A DNA stretch of 64,000 nt from Kitasatospora terrestris (GTDB lineage: Bacteria; Actinomycetota; Actinomycetes; Streptomycetales; Streptomycetaceae): the NCBI RefSeq assembly GCF_039542905.1, contig NZ_BAABIS010000001.1, forward strand, positions 1,364,001 to 1,428,000, written 5' to 3'. Made by a program: the position numbers and the translations under genes. The notes under the pieces are model-generated. The model had not been told where the DNA came from and made no database searches. It worked only from the letters and a program-made list of their open reading frames with translations. Shown piece after piece: positions 37,584 to 46,066 of this stretch. How positions within the stretch are numbered: the first letter of the stretch is position 1; each line of letters starts with the position of its first letter.

Positions 37584-38363
37584 GTGAACGCACCCGAGAT
37601 GTGGGCCCGGCGGGCCCGCAGCTACGGCCCGGCCGCGCCGCTGTACGACCTCGCCCGCCCGACCTACCCGGCGCCGGCCATCGAGGAGATCGTCGACCGG
37701 CTGCCCGGGACGACCGTGGTCGAGCCCGGCGCGGGCACCGGCAAGGCGACCCGCCTGCTGGCGGCCCGCGGAGTGCAGGTCACCGCCGTGGAGCCGGACC
37801 TCGGCATGGCGACGGTGATGCTGCGGGCCCACGCGGAGGCCGGGCTCCGCGGACTGGGCGTCCACGTCGAGCCGTTCGAGGAGTGGCGGCCACCGTTCCG
37901 CGGTTCGGGGCTGGTCTGCGCGCAGGCGTGGCACTGGTTCGACCAGGACCGGTGCTGGCGCAAGGCCGCGGAGGCGCTCGCGCCCAACGGACTGCTGGCC
38001 CTGCTGTGGAACGTCGAGCAGTGGGAGGCGATGCCCGGACACGAGGCCGTGGAGGCGGCGTTCGCCCGGCACGGCCAGGAGGCCCGGGACGACGGCGGGC
38101 TCGGCCCCGAGGTCTGGCCGACCGCCCGAACCGCCGCGCACTACGGCTTCCACGGCCTGGAACTGCTCACCTACGACTGGCACCAGGAGTGGGAGGCGGC
38201 CGAGTTCGCGTCCTACCGCGCGACCACCTCCCAGCTCCTGGTCCTGCCCGACGGCGTCCGCGACGACCTGGTGAAGGACCTGGAGGAGACCGTCACCACC
38301 GAGCTCGGCGGCCGGCTCACCCTCCCCTGGCGGACCTACCTCTTCCTCGCCCGCCGCAGCTGA
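37584..38363 (+). CDS. class I SAM-dependent methyltransferase
   Basis: Protein of 259 residues with the SAM-binding motif I VVEPGAGTGKATRLLAARG (about residue 45), acidic post-I residue in VTAVEPDLGM, and the later segment VCAQAWHWFDQDRCWRKAAEAL, which marks the common actinobacterial UbiE/Methyltransf_11-like group acting on small molecules. GTG start with GAAGGAAC seven bases upstream. It is 90 bp after the exporter, in the same direction, and is the last gene that can be tied to the cluster. With the TylF domain it gives the cluster two methylation activities; O-, N- or C-methylation cannot be decided. A housekeeping role is possible. Confidence 0.8.
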   Translation: MNAPEMWARRARSYGPAAPLYDLARPTYPAPAIEEIVDRLPGTTVVEPGAGTGKATRLLAARGVQVTAVEPDLGMATVMLRAHAEAGLRGLGVHVEPFEEWRPPFRGSGLVCAQAWHWFDQDRCWRKAAEALAPNGLLALLWNVEQWEAMPGHEAVEAAFARHGQEARDDGGLGPEVWPTARTAAHYGFHGLELLTYDWHQEWEAAEFASYRATTSQLLVLPDGVRDDLVKDLEETVTTELGGRLTLPWRTYLFLARRS

Positions 38364-38401
38364 GCCGAGCGGTGATCCACAGGCTCGGGCCGGTCCGGAT
38401 C

Positions 38402-38416
38402 GGTCACCATGTGACC
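38402..38416. promoter_or_regulatory. palindrome GGTCAC-CAT-GTGACC upstream of the YVTN gene
   Basis: A 15-bp perfect inverted repeat with a three-base centre, 120 bases before the start of the secreted beta-propeller gene and just after the methyltransferase gene. It looks like a dimeric regulator site. No regulator can be named. Confidence 0.4.
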
Positions 38417-38435
38417 CCCGAAGAGCCACCTCCAA

Positions 38436-38453
38436 TCAGATCCGATCATCTGA
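38436..38453. promoter_or_regulatory. palindrome TCAGATCCGATCATCTGA next to a -10-like TAGGAT
   Basis: Six-base arms TCAGAT/ATCTGA around a six-base centre, in an AT-richer stretch. A TAGGAT hexamer (38477-38482) follows at a distance that places the palindrome around the -35 position. A related palindrome (CACAGATC/GATCTGTG) lies before the permease gene at 55634. Confidence 0.45.
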
Positions 38454-38536
38454 CGAATCATCAAACAAGCCTTTCCTAGGATGAATTGAAACCGGATCGA
38501 CGACATCCGGTCAGTTCCCTCCGAAAGGTGGAACCC

Positions 38537-40390
38537 ATGCCACTGGCCCTCGACAACCCACCCGCACCCGGCGGGCGGCTGCGCCGCCTTCGGCGAGGTG
38601 TGGCGGGCGCGCTGGCGAGCGCGCTCCTGGGTGCGGCCGCCGCAGGGCTTCCGGCTGTGCCCGCGCACGCGGCCGGCCCGGGACAGCTGCTCTACGTCGC
38701 CAACCAGGCCGGCGCCTCCGTCTCCGCCGTGGACTCGGCGACCGGGGCGACCGTCGCGACCATCGCGGTCGGCTCCTCGCCGATGGGCGTGGCGCTCACC
38801 CCCGACGGCTCGCAGGCCTGGGTCGTCAACAACGGCAGCGACTCCGTGTCGGTGATCGACACCGCCACCAACTCGGTCGCGGCCACCGTCCCCGTGGGCG
38901 ATGCGCCCTCGCCGGTGATCATCTCTCCGGACGGCGCTCGCGTCTACGTGGCCCACACCGGCGGTTCCGGCGGCGTGGAAGTGATCGACACCTCCTCCCT
39001 TGCGGTCACCGCCACCGTCCCGGTCGGCGGCTACCCGACCGCGCTCGGGGTGTCCCCGGACGGCGGGCTGCTCTACGTCGGCAGCTTCACCGCCCGCAGG
39101 GTGTCGCTGGTCGACACCGCCACCCTCGCCGTGGTCGCGACCGTCCCGCTCAACGACCCGTCAGGCCTCGCCGTCAGCCCGGACGGCGGCCACGTGTACG
39201 TCTCGAACTACAACAACAACACCCTCACGGTGATCGACACCGCCACCAACACGGTCACGGCCACCGTCCCGGTCGGCCAACAGCCGCAGGGCATCGCCGT
39301 CACCCCGGACGGCGCGTCCGTCTACGTCGGCAACCGGCTGGGCAACTCCGTCTCGGTCCTGAGCACCGCGACCAACACCGTGACGGCCACCGTCGCGGTC
39401 GGCGCCGGCACCAGCGGCGTCCTCGCGGACCCGGACGGCACCCGGGTGTACGCCGCCAACTCCTTCTCCGACACCATGTCGGTGATCGACACCGCGACGC
39501 ACACCGTCACCACCACCGTCCCCACCGGCTCCCGCCCGTACGGCCTCGCGATCGGCAGGCCCGCCCTGCCCGCCGTCACCGGCCTGGCTCCCGACCACGG
39601 CCCGACCACGGGCGGCACCACCGTCACCCTCACCGGCACCAACCTCACCGGCACCACCGCCGTCACCTTCGACGGCACCCCCGCCAGTGGCGTCACCGTC
39701 GTCGACGGCACCACCGTCACCGCCGTCGCCCCGCCGCACGCCGCCGGAACCGCTGGGGTCTCCCTGACCGCCAAGGGCCGCAGTGTCCCGGCCGGCACCT
39801 TCACGTACCAGGTCCCGGCCCCCTCGGTCACCGGGGTGGCCCCGGACCGCGGCCCCGTCGCCGGCGGCACCGCCGTCACGGTGACCGGCACCCACCTCTC
39901 CGGCGCCACCGCGGTGGCTTTCGGCACCGTGCCCGCCACCGCGTTCTCCGTCGTCAACGACACCACCATCACCGCCACCGCCCCGTCCGCACCCTCCGCG
40001 GGGCCGGTCGACATCACGGTCACCACGGTTGGCGGCACCAGCACCACGGTGACCGCCGACCGGTACGCCTACGCCAAGGACACCAGCAAGCTGACGGCAG
40101 ACCCGCTGCTGCTGTCCATCGCCCCCGGCCAGCTGAGCGTCAACCTCAACCTGTCGGCCACGCTCACCGACACCACCACCGGGCGGCCCGTCCCCGGTGC
40201 CACGATCTCCTTCGCCGTCGGCACCACCACGGTGTGCACCGCCGTCACCAACGCGGCCGGCACCGCCACCTGCACCGGCCCCTGCCCCGTCGTCGCCGTC
40301 CTGCTCAACCTCGGCTACACCGCCACGTGGAGCGGCAGCCCCACCCTCGAACCCGCCACCGCCAAGGCGGCGCTGATCCGCGTCGGCTGA
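38537..40390 (+). CDS. secreted YVTN beta-propeller protein with two IPT/TIG domains
   Basis: Exported protein of 617 residues. The N-terminus has an Arg-rich region, a hydrophobic stretch (GVAGALASALLGAAAAGLPAVP) and a likely signal-peptidase site after AHA. Residues about 50-350 are seven YVTN-type repeats, each of the form SVSVIDTATNTVTATVPVG...GIAVTPDGASVYVGN. Two IPT/TIG immunoglobulin-like domains follow (about 355-440 and 440-520; GLAPDHGPTTGGTTVTLTGTNL and its copy), then a C-terminal Ig-like (Big-type) domain with paired cysteines. There is no cell-wall anchor motif. GAAAGGTGG precedes the ATG. Such proteins are extracellular adhesion or scaffold proteins; the ligand is unknown. Two palindromes upstream suggest specific regulation. 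Confidence 0.85.
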   Translation: MPLALDNPPAPGGRLRRLRRGVAGALASALLGAAAAGLPAVPAHAAGPGQLLYVANQAGASVSAVDSATGATVATIAVGSSPMGVALTPDGSQAWVVNNGSDSVSVIDTATNSVAATVPVGDAPSPVIISPDGARVYVAHTGGSGGVEVIDTSSLAVTATVPVGGYPTALGVSPDGGLLYVGSFTARRVSLVDTATLAVVATVPLNDPSGLAVSPDGGHVYVSNYNNNTLTVIDTATNTVTATVPVGQQPQGIAVTPDGASVYVGNRLGNSVSVLSTATNTVTATVAVGAGTSGVLADPDGTRVYAANSFSDTMSVIDTATHTVTTTVPTGSRPYGLAIGRPALPAVTGLAPDHGPTTGGTTVTLTGTNLTGTTAVTFDGTPASGVTVVDGTTVTAVAPPHAAGTAGVSLTAKGRSVPAGTFTYQVPAPSVTGVAPDRGPVAGGTAVTVTGTHLSGATAVAFGTVPATAFSVVNDTTITATAPSAPSAGPVDITVTTVGGTSTTVTADRYAYAKDTSKLTADPLLLSIAPGQLSVNLNLSATLTDTTTGRPVPGATISFAVGTTTVCTAVTNAAGTATCTGPCPVVAVLLNLGYTATWSGSPTLEPATAKAALIRVG

Positions 40391-40395
40391 CCTCC

Positions 40396-40428
40396 GGCGG
40401 CCGCCACCGGTCTCCGGCGGCGGCCGCC
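40396..40428. terminator. hairpin between the convergent YVTN and narK genes
   Basis: GGCGGCCGCC at 40396-40405 pairs with the same sequence at 40419-40428 across a 13-base loop. It lies between two converging stop codons and can serve both directions. Confidence 0.5.
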
Positions 40429-40436
40429 CGGTCCGC

Positions 40437-41855
40437 TCAGCTCGGGTACGCGGCGCCCTTCCGGGCGTAGTACCACCAGGTCACCACCAGACAGCTCGCG
40501 TAGAACACCACGAAGCCCCACATGGCGCTGGTGACCGCGAAGTTGGCGAACATCGCGGGGATGAAGAAGAACCCGTAGGCCGCGACCCCCGCCGTGAACC
40601 CGGTGACCGCGCCGGACTCCGTCTCGGCCTGCTTCAGCGCCTGGTCGTGCGCCGCCGTCCCCTCCGCCAGGCCCCGCAGGTGGCGGCTGCGGAAGATCAC
40701 CGGGATCTGCCGGAAGGTGGAGCCGTTGCCGATGCCGGAGAAGAAGAACGCGGCGAGGAAGCAGGCGAAGAAACCGTAGAAGGACCCGCCGTCGCCGCCG
40801 GACGGCAGGAAGGCGATCACCCCGACGATCGACAGCGCCATGCCCGCGAAGGAGATCAGGGTGACCCTCGCACCGCCGAGCCGGTCGGCGATCCAGCCGC
40901 CGCCCCAGCGGGCGAGCGCGCCGAGCGCGGGGCCCATCCAGGCATAGGCGGCCACCGAGTACGCGGGGAAGGCGGTCTTGATCAGCAGCGGCAGTGCGGC
41001 GGCGAAGCCGATGAACGAGCCGAAGGTGCCGACGTACAGCCAGGTCATCACCCAGGTCTGCTTGCGCTTGAAGATCACCTTCTGGCGGTGGAACGGCGTG
41101 GAGGCGACCTTGAGGTCGTTCTGCCCGAACCAGCTGACCGCGGCCAGCAGCACCAGCACCGGGATCCACACGAACGCCGCGTTCTGCAGGTACACCGGCG
41201 TTCCGTCGGCCTTGTGCTGGGCCGAGCCGATCGCCAGCACGGACGAGGTGATCAGCACCGGCGTGAGCAGCTGCACCACCGAGACGCCGAGGTTGCCCAG
41301 GCCGCCGTTGATGCCGGTGGCGCTGCCCTTCTCCCGCTTGGGGAAGAAGAAGCCGATGTTGGCCAGTGAGGACGAGAAGTTGGCGCCGCCGAAGCCGCAC
41401 AGCGCGGCGATGACCGCGAGCACGGCGTACGGGGTCGAGGTGTCCTGGATCGCGATGCCGAGCCACAGCAGCGGAGCGACCAGCACGAGGGTGGAGAGCG
41501 CGGTGAACCGGCGCTGGCCGATCCGCGGGCCCAGGAAGGTGTAGAGGATCCGGGCGGTGCCGCCGGTCAGGCCGGGGATGGCGGTCAGCCAGAACAGCTG
41601 CGAGGTGGTCAGGCCGAACCCGACGTCCGTCAGACTCGTCGCGGTGACCGACCAGACCTGCCAGACCACGAAGGCCACCAGCAGCGCGGGCACCGCGATC
41701 CACAGGTTCCTGGTCGCCACCCGGCGGCCGACCGACCGCCAGAAGACCGGGTCCTCCGGGTCCCAGTCGGTGACGGTCCGGCCGGGCCGGTACTGAGCCG
41801 GATCGGGGCCGCCGTCGGCGGGGCGGCGTGCTGCGCGGTCGAGCGTGGAACTCAT
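40437..41855 (-). CDS. narK: nitrate/nitrite transporter, NarK type
   Basis: MFS protein of 472 residues of the nitrate/nitrite porter family. About twelve helices are seen; the hallmark nitrate-signature segments GFGGANFSSSLANIGFFFPKREKGSATGINGGLGNLGV (helix 5) and FFFSGIGNGSTFRQIPVIF (helix 11) are both clear. The N-terminal WDPEDPVFWRSVGRRVATRNLWIAV is also family-typical. It should bring in nitrate or export nitrite. The start at 41855 has AGGGAC upstream; the frame continues further upstream but without family similarity. No nitrate reductase genes lie in the window. It is divergent from the serine hydrolase gene with 193 bp between them. Confidence 0.92.
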   Translation of the reverse strand: MSSTLDRAARRPADGGPDPAQYRPGRTVTDWDPEDPVFWRSVGRRVATRNLWIAVPALLVAFVVWQVWSVTATSLTDVGFGLTTSQLFWLTAIPGLTGGTARILYTFLGPRIGQRRFTALSTLVLVAPLLWLGIAIQDTSTPYAVLAVIAALCGFGGANFSSSLANIGFFFPKREKGSATGINGGLGNLGVSVVQLLTPVLITSSVLAIGSAQHKADGTPVYLQNAAFVWIPVLVLLAAVSWFGQNDLKVASTPFHRQKVIFKRKQTWVMTWLYVGTFGSFIGFAAALPLLIKTAFPAYSVAAYAWMGPALGALARWGGGWIADRLGGARVTLISFAGMALSIVGVIAFLPSGGDGGSFYGFFACFLAAFFFSGIGNGSTFRQIPVIFRSRHLRGLAEGTAAHDQALKQAETESGAVTGFTAGVAAYGFFFIPAMFANFAVTSAMWGFVVFYASCLVVTWWYYARKGAAYPS

Positions 41856-42048
41856 GGTGCGTCCCTGGAGTCGAGTGGTCCAGACCTCTCCACCCTGCTC
41901 CTCGATCTGCGGCCCACCGAGAGTCCTGCGTCGCCAATGCACCGGCCCAAAGTCCCGACACCCACGCCCCTCGCCGACCGGGGGACGCAGGGTGGGGCTG
42001 CGGGCGTGGCGGCAGATCGGCATCCGCACCGGGTTGTATAAGAAAACG

Positions 42049-43293
42049 GTGAAAAATCATATTCGCCGAGTAATTGCGCAAGCCGCCGCGACATTCGCGT
42101 GCGCGTGTCTGGCCATTGCCGTGGCGGTAACGCCGGCCGGAGCATCGGCCGTTTCGCAGAACGCCCGGTCGGCGCGTCCCTCCTCGGAGGCAAATCCGGC
42201 ACCGGAAGCGGTGTCGGGGTCGCCGGTCGTGGTCGAGGAGCTCGACCGCGCCATTCAGGCGACCCTGCAGAGCGCAGGGGCCCCCGGCGTGATCGCGGGC
42301 GTGTGGATCCCCGGGCAGCTCAGCTACGTACGCGCGTTCGGCGTCGCGGACAAGAGCGACTGCGACCCGATGCGCTCCGACCTGAACATGCGCATCGGCA
42401 GCGAGACCAAGACCTTCACCGTCACGGCGCTGCTGCAGCTGGTGGACCGCGGCGAGGTCGGCCTGGACGATCCGATCTCCCGCTACATCCCCGGGGTTCC
42501 GGACGGCGACCACATCACGCTGCGCCAGCTCGCCAACATGCGCAGCGGCCTGTTCTCCTACACGCAGGACCCGGAGTGGCAGAAGCAGGCCTTCCTGGAC
42601 GATCCGTACCGGCAGTGGAAGCCCGAAGAACTCCTTCAGGTCGCATTCTCGCACGAGAACAAATTCGCGCCGGGAACGCAGTTCGACTACTCCAACACCA
42701 ATACGGTCCTGCTCGGCCTGGTGGTCGAGAAGCTCACCCACCACTCCCTGCAGCGCGCGTTCAAGGAGATGATCACCAAGCCGAGCCACCTGCCCCACAC
42801 CTTCCTCCCGAAGGCCGCGGAGCTCCCCCGGCCGTACGCCCACGGGTACACCGACCTGACGGCGACCGGCGCCGAGACGGACGCGACGCACTGGAACCCG
42901 AGCTGGGGCTGGGCGGCGGGCGCCATGATCTCGAACCTCGACGACATGCACGCATGGGCCGAGAACGTGGCGACGGGCAGGCTCCTCAAGCCGGAGACCC
43001 AGGCGGAGCGCCTCGACGCCCTCCCCACCGGTGCCCCCGGCGACTTCTACGGCCTGGGCATCGACATCAACCACGGCTGGATCGGGCACGCGGGGTCCCT
43101 GCCGGGCTACCAGAGCCTGACCATCTACCTGCCGAGCCTGAAGGCAAGCGTGGTCATCCTGACCAACACCGACATCCAGTCGGGCGGAGAGAATCCCAGC
43201 ACCCTGTTCGGCCGCGCGATCACCCAGCTGATCAGCCCGGACAACGTGTACGGCGCGGCATCCGACCAGGACGACGTCGAACCGGCCGCATGA
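42049..43293 (+). CDS. secreted serine hydrolase of the class C beta-lactamase / DD-peptidase family
   Basis: Penicillin-binding-type serine hydrolase of 414 residues. The three active-site motifs are visible: S118-x-x-K121 (SETK), Y214-S-N216 and H347-A-G. The N-terminus VKNHIRRVIAQAAATFACACLAIAVAVTPAGASA is a signal peptide. The GTG at 42049 is preferred; a TTG at 42034 is the alternative; neither has a strong ribosome site. The family holds D-Ala-D-Ala carboxypeptidases, esterases and beta-lactamases, and the HAG third motif fits the peptidase/esterase branch better than classical AmpC (KTG). The first 15 codons are unusually A/T-rich (AAA, AAT, CAT, ATT) for this genome. It is followed by a strong hairpin. 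Confidence 0.88.
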   Translation: MKNHIRRVIAQAAATFACACLAIAVAVTPAGASAVSQNARSARPSSEANPAPEAVSGSPVVVEELDRAIQATLQSAGAPGVIAGVWIPGQLSYVRAFGVADKSDCDPMRSDLNMRIGSETKTFTVTALLQLVDRGEVGLDDPISRYIPGVPDGDHITLRQLANMRSGLFSYTQDPEWQKQAFLDDPYRQWKPEELLQVAFSHENKFAPGTQFDYSNTNTVLLGLVVEKLTHHSLQRAFKEMITKPSHLPHTFLPKAAELPRPYAHGYTDLTATGAETDATHWNPSWGWAAGAMISNLDDMHAWAENVATGRLLKPETQAERLDALPTGAPGDFYGLGIDINHGWIGHAGSLPGYQSLTIYLPSLKASVVILTNTDIQSGGENPSTLFGRAITQLISPDNVYGAASDQDDVEPAA

Positions 43294-43304
43294 GTCCGCA
43301 GTCA

Positions 43305-43336
43305 CGGCGCCCCGGACCCCCGCGTCCGGGGCGCCG
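43305..43336 (+). terminator. hairpin after the serine hydrolase gene
   Basis: A 13-bp perfect stem (CGGCGCCCCGGAC / GTCCGGGGCGCCG) with a six-base loop begins 11 bases after the stop codon. Confidence 0.75.
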
Positions 43337-43402
43337 TCGCATTCTCGGCCGCTCCACCCTCTCTCGGTTCACATATGCGAACAGCAATCACATGACAGTC
43401 TA

Positions 43403-43431
43403 TTGACGCACCCGAAAACGCCCCCTACTGT
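43403..43431 (+). promoter_or_regulatory. probable promoter of the pectate lyase gene
   Basis: TTGACG (43403-43408) and TACTGT (43426-43431) with a 17-base spacer, a good match to the Streptomyces vegetative promoter. A GTTC-N8-GAAC inverted repeat (43367-43382) lies upstream. Confidence 0.55.
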
Positions 43432-43570
43432 CCTTGAGCGCGCAACCTTTCGGCCCGTCAGAAGCCCACCCTCAGGCGGAGTTCACATCCATGAATCATG
43501 GATCCCGCCAGCCTCTGCCGGGCAGTTGCTCCTCCCGCTCGTTTCACCCCCACCCCACCTGGAGACGAAC

Positions 43571-45145
43571 GTGCACCTGAGGTCCGTCATAGCATCCGCC
43601 GCCCTGCTGGCCGGCACCGTGACCGTGCTGTCGACCGGCCCGGCCCAGGCCGCGACCACGCGCTACGAGGCCGAGGCCTCCCCCGCCGTCTGCACCGGCA
43701 CCGTCGACTCCGACTGGACAGGCTTCTCCGGCGCCGGCTTCTGCAACGGCACCAACGCCACCGGCGCCCACGCCCAGTTCACCGTCACCGCGGCCGCCGC
43801 CGGCACCGCGACCCTGCAGGTCCGGTTCGCCAACGGCACCACCACCGCCCGTCCCGCCGACCTGGTCGTCAACGGCACCACCACCGCCACGGTGAGCTTC
43901 GAGAGCACCGGCAGCTGGACCGGCTGGACCACCAAGACCCTGACCGTGCCGGTCCGTTCGGGCAGCAACACGATCCGGTTCACCCCCACCACCGCGGCCG
44001 GCCTGCCCAACCTCGACTACCTCGACGTCGAGACGTCCACCACCACCCCGCCCACCGCGAACGCCCTCTACGTCGCGCCGGGCGGCACCGACGGCGCCGC
44101 CGGCACCCAGTCCGCCCCCACCACGCTCACCTCGGCGATCGCCCGCATCACCCCCGGCGGCACCATCTACCTGCGCGGCGGCACCTACGCCTACACCCAG
44201 GGCATCACCATCCCGGCCGGCAACAACGGCACCGCCTCCGCCCGCACCACGCTCTCCGCCTACCCCGGCGAGACCCCGGTGCTCAACTTCTCCGCCATGA
44301 CCGAGGACCCGGCCAACCGCGGCCTCACCGTCAACGGCAACTACTGGCACGTGTACGGCATCACCGTCGAACGCGCCGGCGACAACGGCATCTACGTCGG
44401 CGGCAGCAACAACGTCATCGAACGGACCGTCACCCGCTACAACCGCGACTCCGGCCTGCAGCTCGGCCGGATCTCCTCCACCACCCCCACCGCCCAGTGG
44501 CCGTCCAACAACCTCGTCCTCAGCGCCGAGTCCCACGACAACGCCGACTCCGACGGCGAGGACGCGGACGGCTTCGCCGCCAAGCTCACCGTCGGCCCCG
44601 GCAACGTCTTCCGCTACGCCGTCTCCCACAACAACATCGACGACGGCTGGGACCTCTACACCAAGACCGACACCGGCCCGATCGGCCCCGTCACCATCGA
44701 GGACTCCCTCTCCTACAACAACGGCACCCTCTCCAACGGCACCGTCAACGCCAACGGCGACCGCAACGGCTACAAGCTCGGCGGCGACGACATCGCCGTC
44801 AACCACACCGTCCGCCGCAGCATCGCGTTCCACAACGGCAAGCACGGCTTCACCTGGAACAGCAACCCCGGCACGATGGCGGTCTCCAACAACCTCAGCA
44901 TCGACAACGCCCAGCGCAACTACTCGTGGGACGCGGGCACCTCGGTGTTCCGCTCCAACACCTCCTGCCGCTTCACCGTCAGCGGCTCCAACGACAAGAC
45001 CATCGGCGACGCCGACTCCACCAACCAGTTCTGGGCCGGCTCCAACGGCTCCCGCTGCGCCCCCTACACGGGCGCCCTCGCCTGGTCCTTCGCCTCCGAC
45101 GGCCACCTCGCCGTCACCATCGGCGGCAAGGCCGTCACCCTCTAG
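43571..45145 (+). CDS. secreted right-handed beta-helix protein, PL9-type pectate lyase with N-terminal CBM
   Basis: Exported protein of 524 residues. A signal peptide (LRSVIASAALLAGTVTVLSTGPAQA) precedes a CBM6/35-like carbohydrate-binding module (about 30-155; starts TTRYEAEASPAVCTG). A Thr/Pro linker leads into a beta-helix catalytic domain (about 165-480). YVAPGGTDGAAGTQSAPTTLTSAI is the usual start of the helix; SDGEDADGFAAKLTVG and NGDRNGYKLGGDDIAVNHTVRRSIAFHNGKHGF resemble the calcium-site and catalytic-lysine regions of family PL9. It should cleave polygalacturonate by beta-elimination. The GTG at 43571 with GGAG upstream is chosen; frame upstream to 43403 overlaps the promoter. A hairpin follows the stop codon. 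Confidence 0.87.
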   Translation: MHLRSVIASAALLAGTVTVLSTGPAQAATTRYEAEASPAVCTGTVDSDWTGFSGAGFCNGTNATGAHAQFTVTAAAAGTATLQVRFANGTTTARPADLVVNGTTTATVSFESTGSWTGWTTKTLTVPVRSGSNTIRFTPTTAAGLPNLDYLDVETSTTTPPTANALYVAPGGTDGAAGTQSAPTTLTSAIARITPGGTIYLRGGTYAYTQGITIPAGNNGTASARTTLSAYPGETPVLNFSAMTEDPANRGLTVNGNYWHVYGITVERAGDNGIYVGGSNNVIERTVTRYNRDSGLQLGRISSTTPTAQWPSNNLVLSAESHDNADSDGEDADGFAAKLTVGPGNVFRYAVSHNNIDDGWDLYTKTDTGPIGPVTIEDSLSYNNGTLSNGTVNANGDRNGYKLGGDDIAVNHTVRRSIAFHNGKHGFTWNSNPGTMAVSNNLSIDNAQRNYSWDAGTSVFRSNTSCRFTVSGSNDKTIGDADSTNQFWAGSNGSRCAPYTGALAWSFASDGHLAVTIGGKAVTL

Positions 45146-45158
45146 CCCGTCGCCCGGC

Positions 45159-45188
45159 GCCCGGCCCGCCCACGGGGGCGGGCCGGGC
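45159..45188 (+). terminator. hairpin after the pectate lyase gene
   Basis: A 13-bp perfect stem (GCCCGGCCCGCCC / GGGCGGGCCGGGC) with a four-base loop, 13 bases after the TAG. Confidence 0.75.
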
Positions 45189-45371
45189 CTGTATCGGTCA
45201 CGTATCCGCGGACGCTCCATCGGACGTCGAACCACCGCCGGACCGGCGCGACACGGCCGCTCAGGCGGACCCCTGCCGTATGGTTCACAGCAGGTCACCG
45301 GCCCTCCGGCGGTGCCCGAGCCGTCCCGAATCCGCCCGTGCCCGCCCGCCCGCCGCCAGGAGTTGCCGCCC

Positions 45372-46061
45372 GTGTCCTCGCCTCACCCCGTCCGCGTGCT
45401 GCTGGTGGAGGACGACGAACTGATGCGCCACTCCTTCGCCGTCGCGCTGGAGCGGTACGGCTACCGGGTGACGGCCGCCGCCGACGGGCTGACCGGTCTC
45501 GAACGCTTCCGCGACGGCACGTACGACCTGCTCGTCCTCGACGTGATGCTGCCCGGCCTGGACGGCATCGGCCTGTGCCGCCGGGTACGGGAGACCAGCC
45601 TGGTGCCCGTCCTGATGATGTCGGCGCGCGGCGACGGGCTGGACGTCGTCGCGGGACTCGAAGCCGGTGCGGACGACTACGTCGTCAAGCCCGTCGACAC
45701 CTACGTCCTGGTCGCCCGGATCCGTTCCCTGCTGCGCCGGGCCACCTGGTCGCCCGCGCCCGAACCCGCTGCCGACGAGGGCCTCGCCTTCGGCGACCTG
45801 CGCATCGACCCGGTCGGCCTGGAGGTCACGCTCGCCGGAGCCCCGGTCGCCCTGACCCCGACCGAGCTGAAGCTGCTGCTGGAGTTCACCACCCACCCGG
45901 GCGTGGTCCTGGAGCGGCACACCCTGCTGCGCAACGTGTGGGAGTACGGGTGGGACGGCGACAGCCGGGTGGTCGACCTGTGCGTCCAGCGCCTGCGCCG
46001 CAAGATCGGCCGCGACCGGATCGAGACGGTCCGCGGCTTCGGCTACAAGTTCCGGCGCTGA
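45372..46061 (+). CDS. OmpR/PhoB-family response regulator
   Basis: Response regulator of 229 residues. Receiver domain (1-120): acidic pocket E13-D14-D15, phospho-acceptor D57 in LLVLDVMLPG, and K106 in VVKPVD. Winged-helix DNA-binding domain (about 135-229) with PTELKLLLEFTTHPGVVLERHTLLRNVWEYGWDGDSRVVDLCVQRLRRKIG. The GTG at 45372 has AGGAG nine bases upstream and gives the usual family N-terminus. The kinase gene starts six bases after the stop, so the two form an operon. Possible targets nearby include the ABC exporter at 48567-52000, a common arrangement, but that is inference. Confidence 0.92.
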   Translation: MSSPHPVRVLLVEDDELMRHSFAVALERYGYRVTAAADGLTGLERFRDGTYDLLVLDVMLPGLDGIGLCRRVRETSLVPVLMMSARGDGLDVVAGLEAGADDYVVKPVDTYVLVARIRSLLRRATWSPAPEPAADEGLAFGDLRIDPVGLEVTLAGAPVALTPTELKLLLEFTTHPGVVLERHTLLRNVWEYGWDGDSRVVDLCVQRLRRKIGRDRIETVRGFGYKFRR

Positions 46062-46066
46062 GCCGC

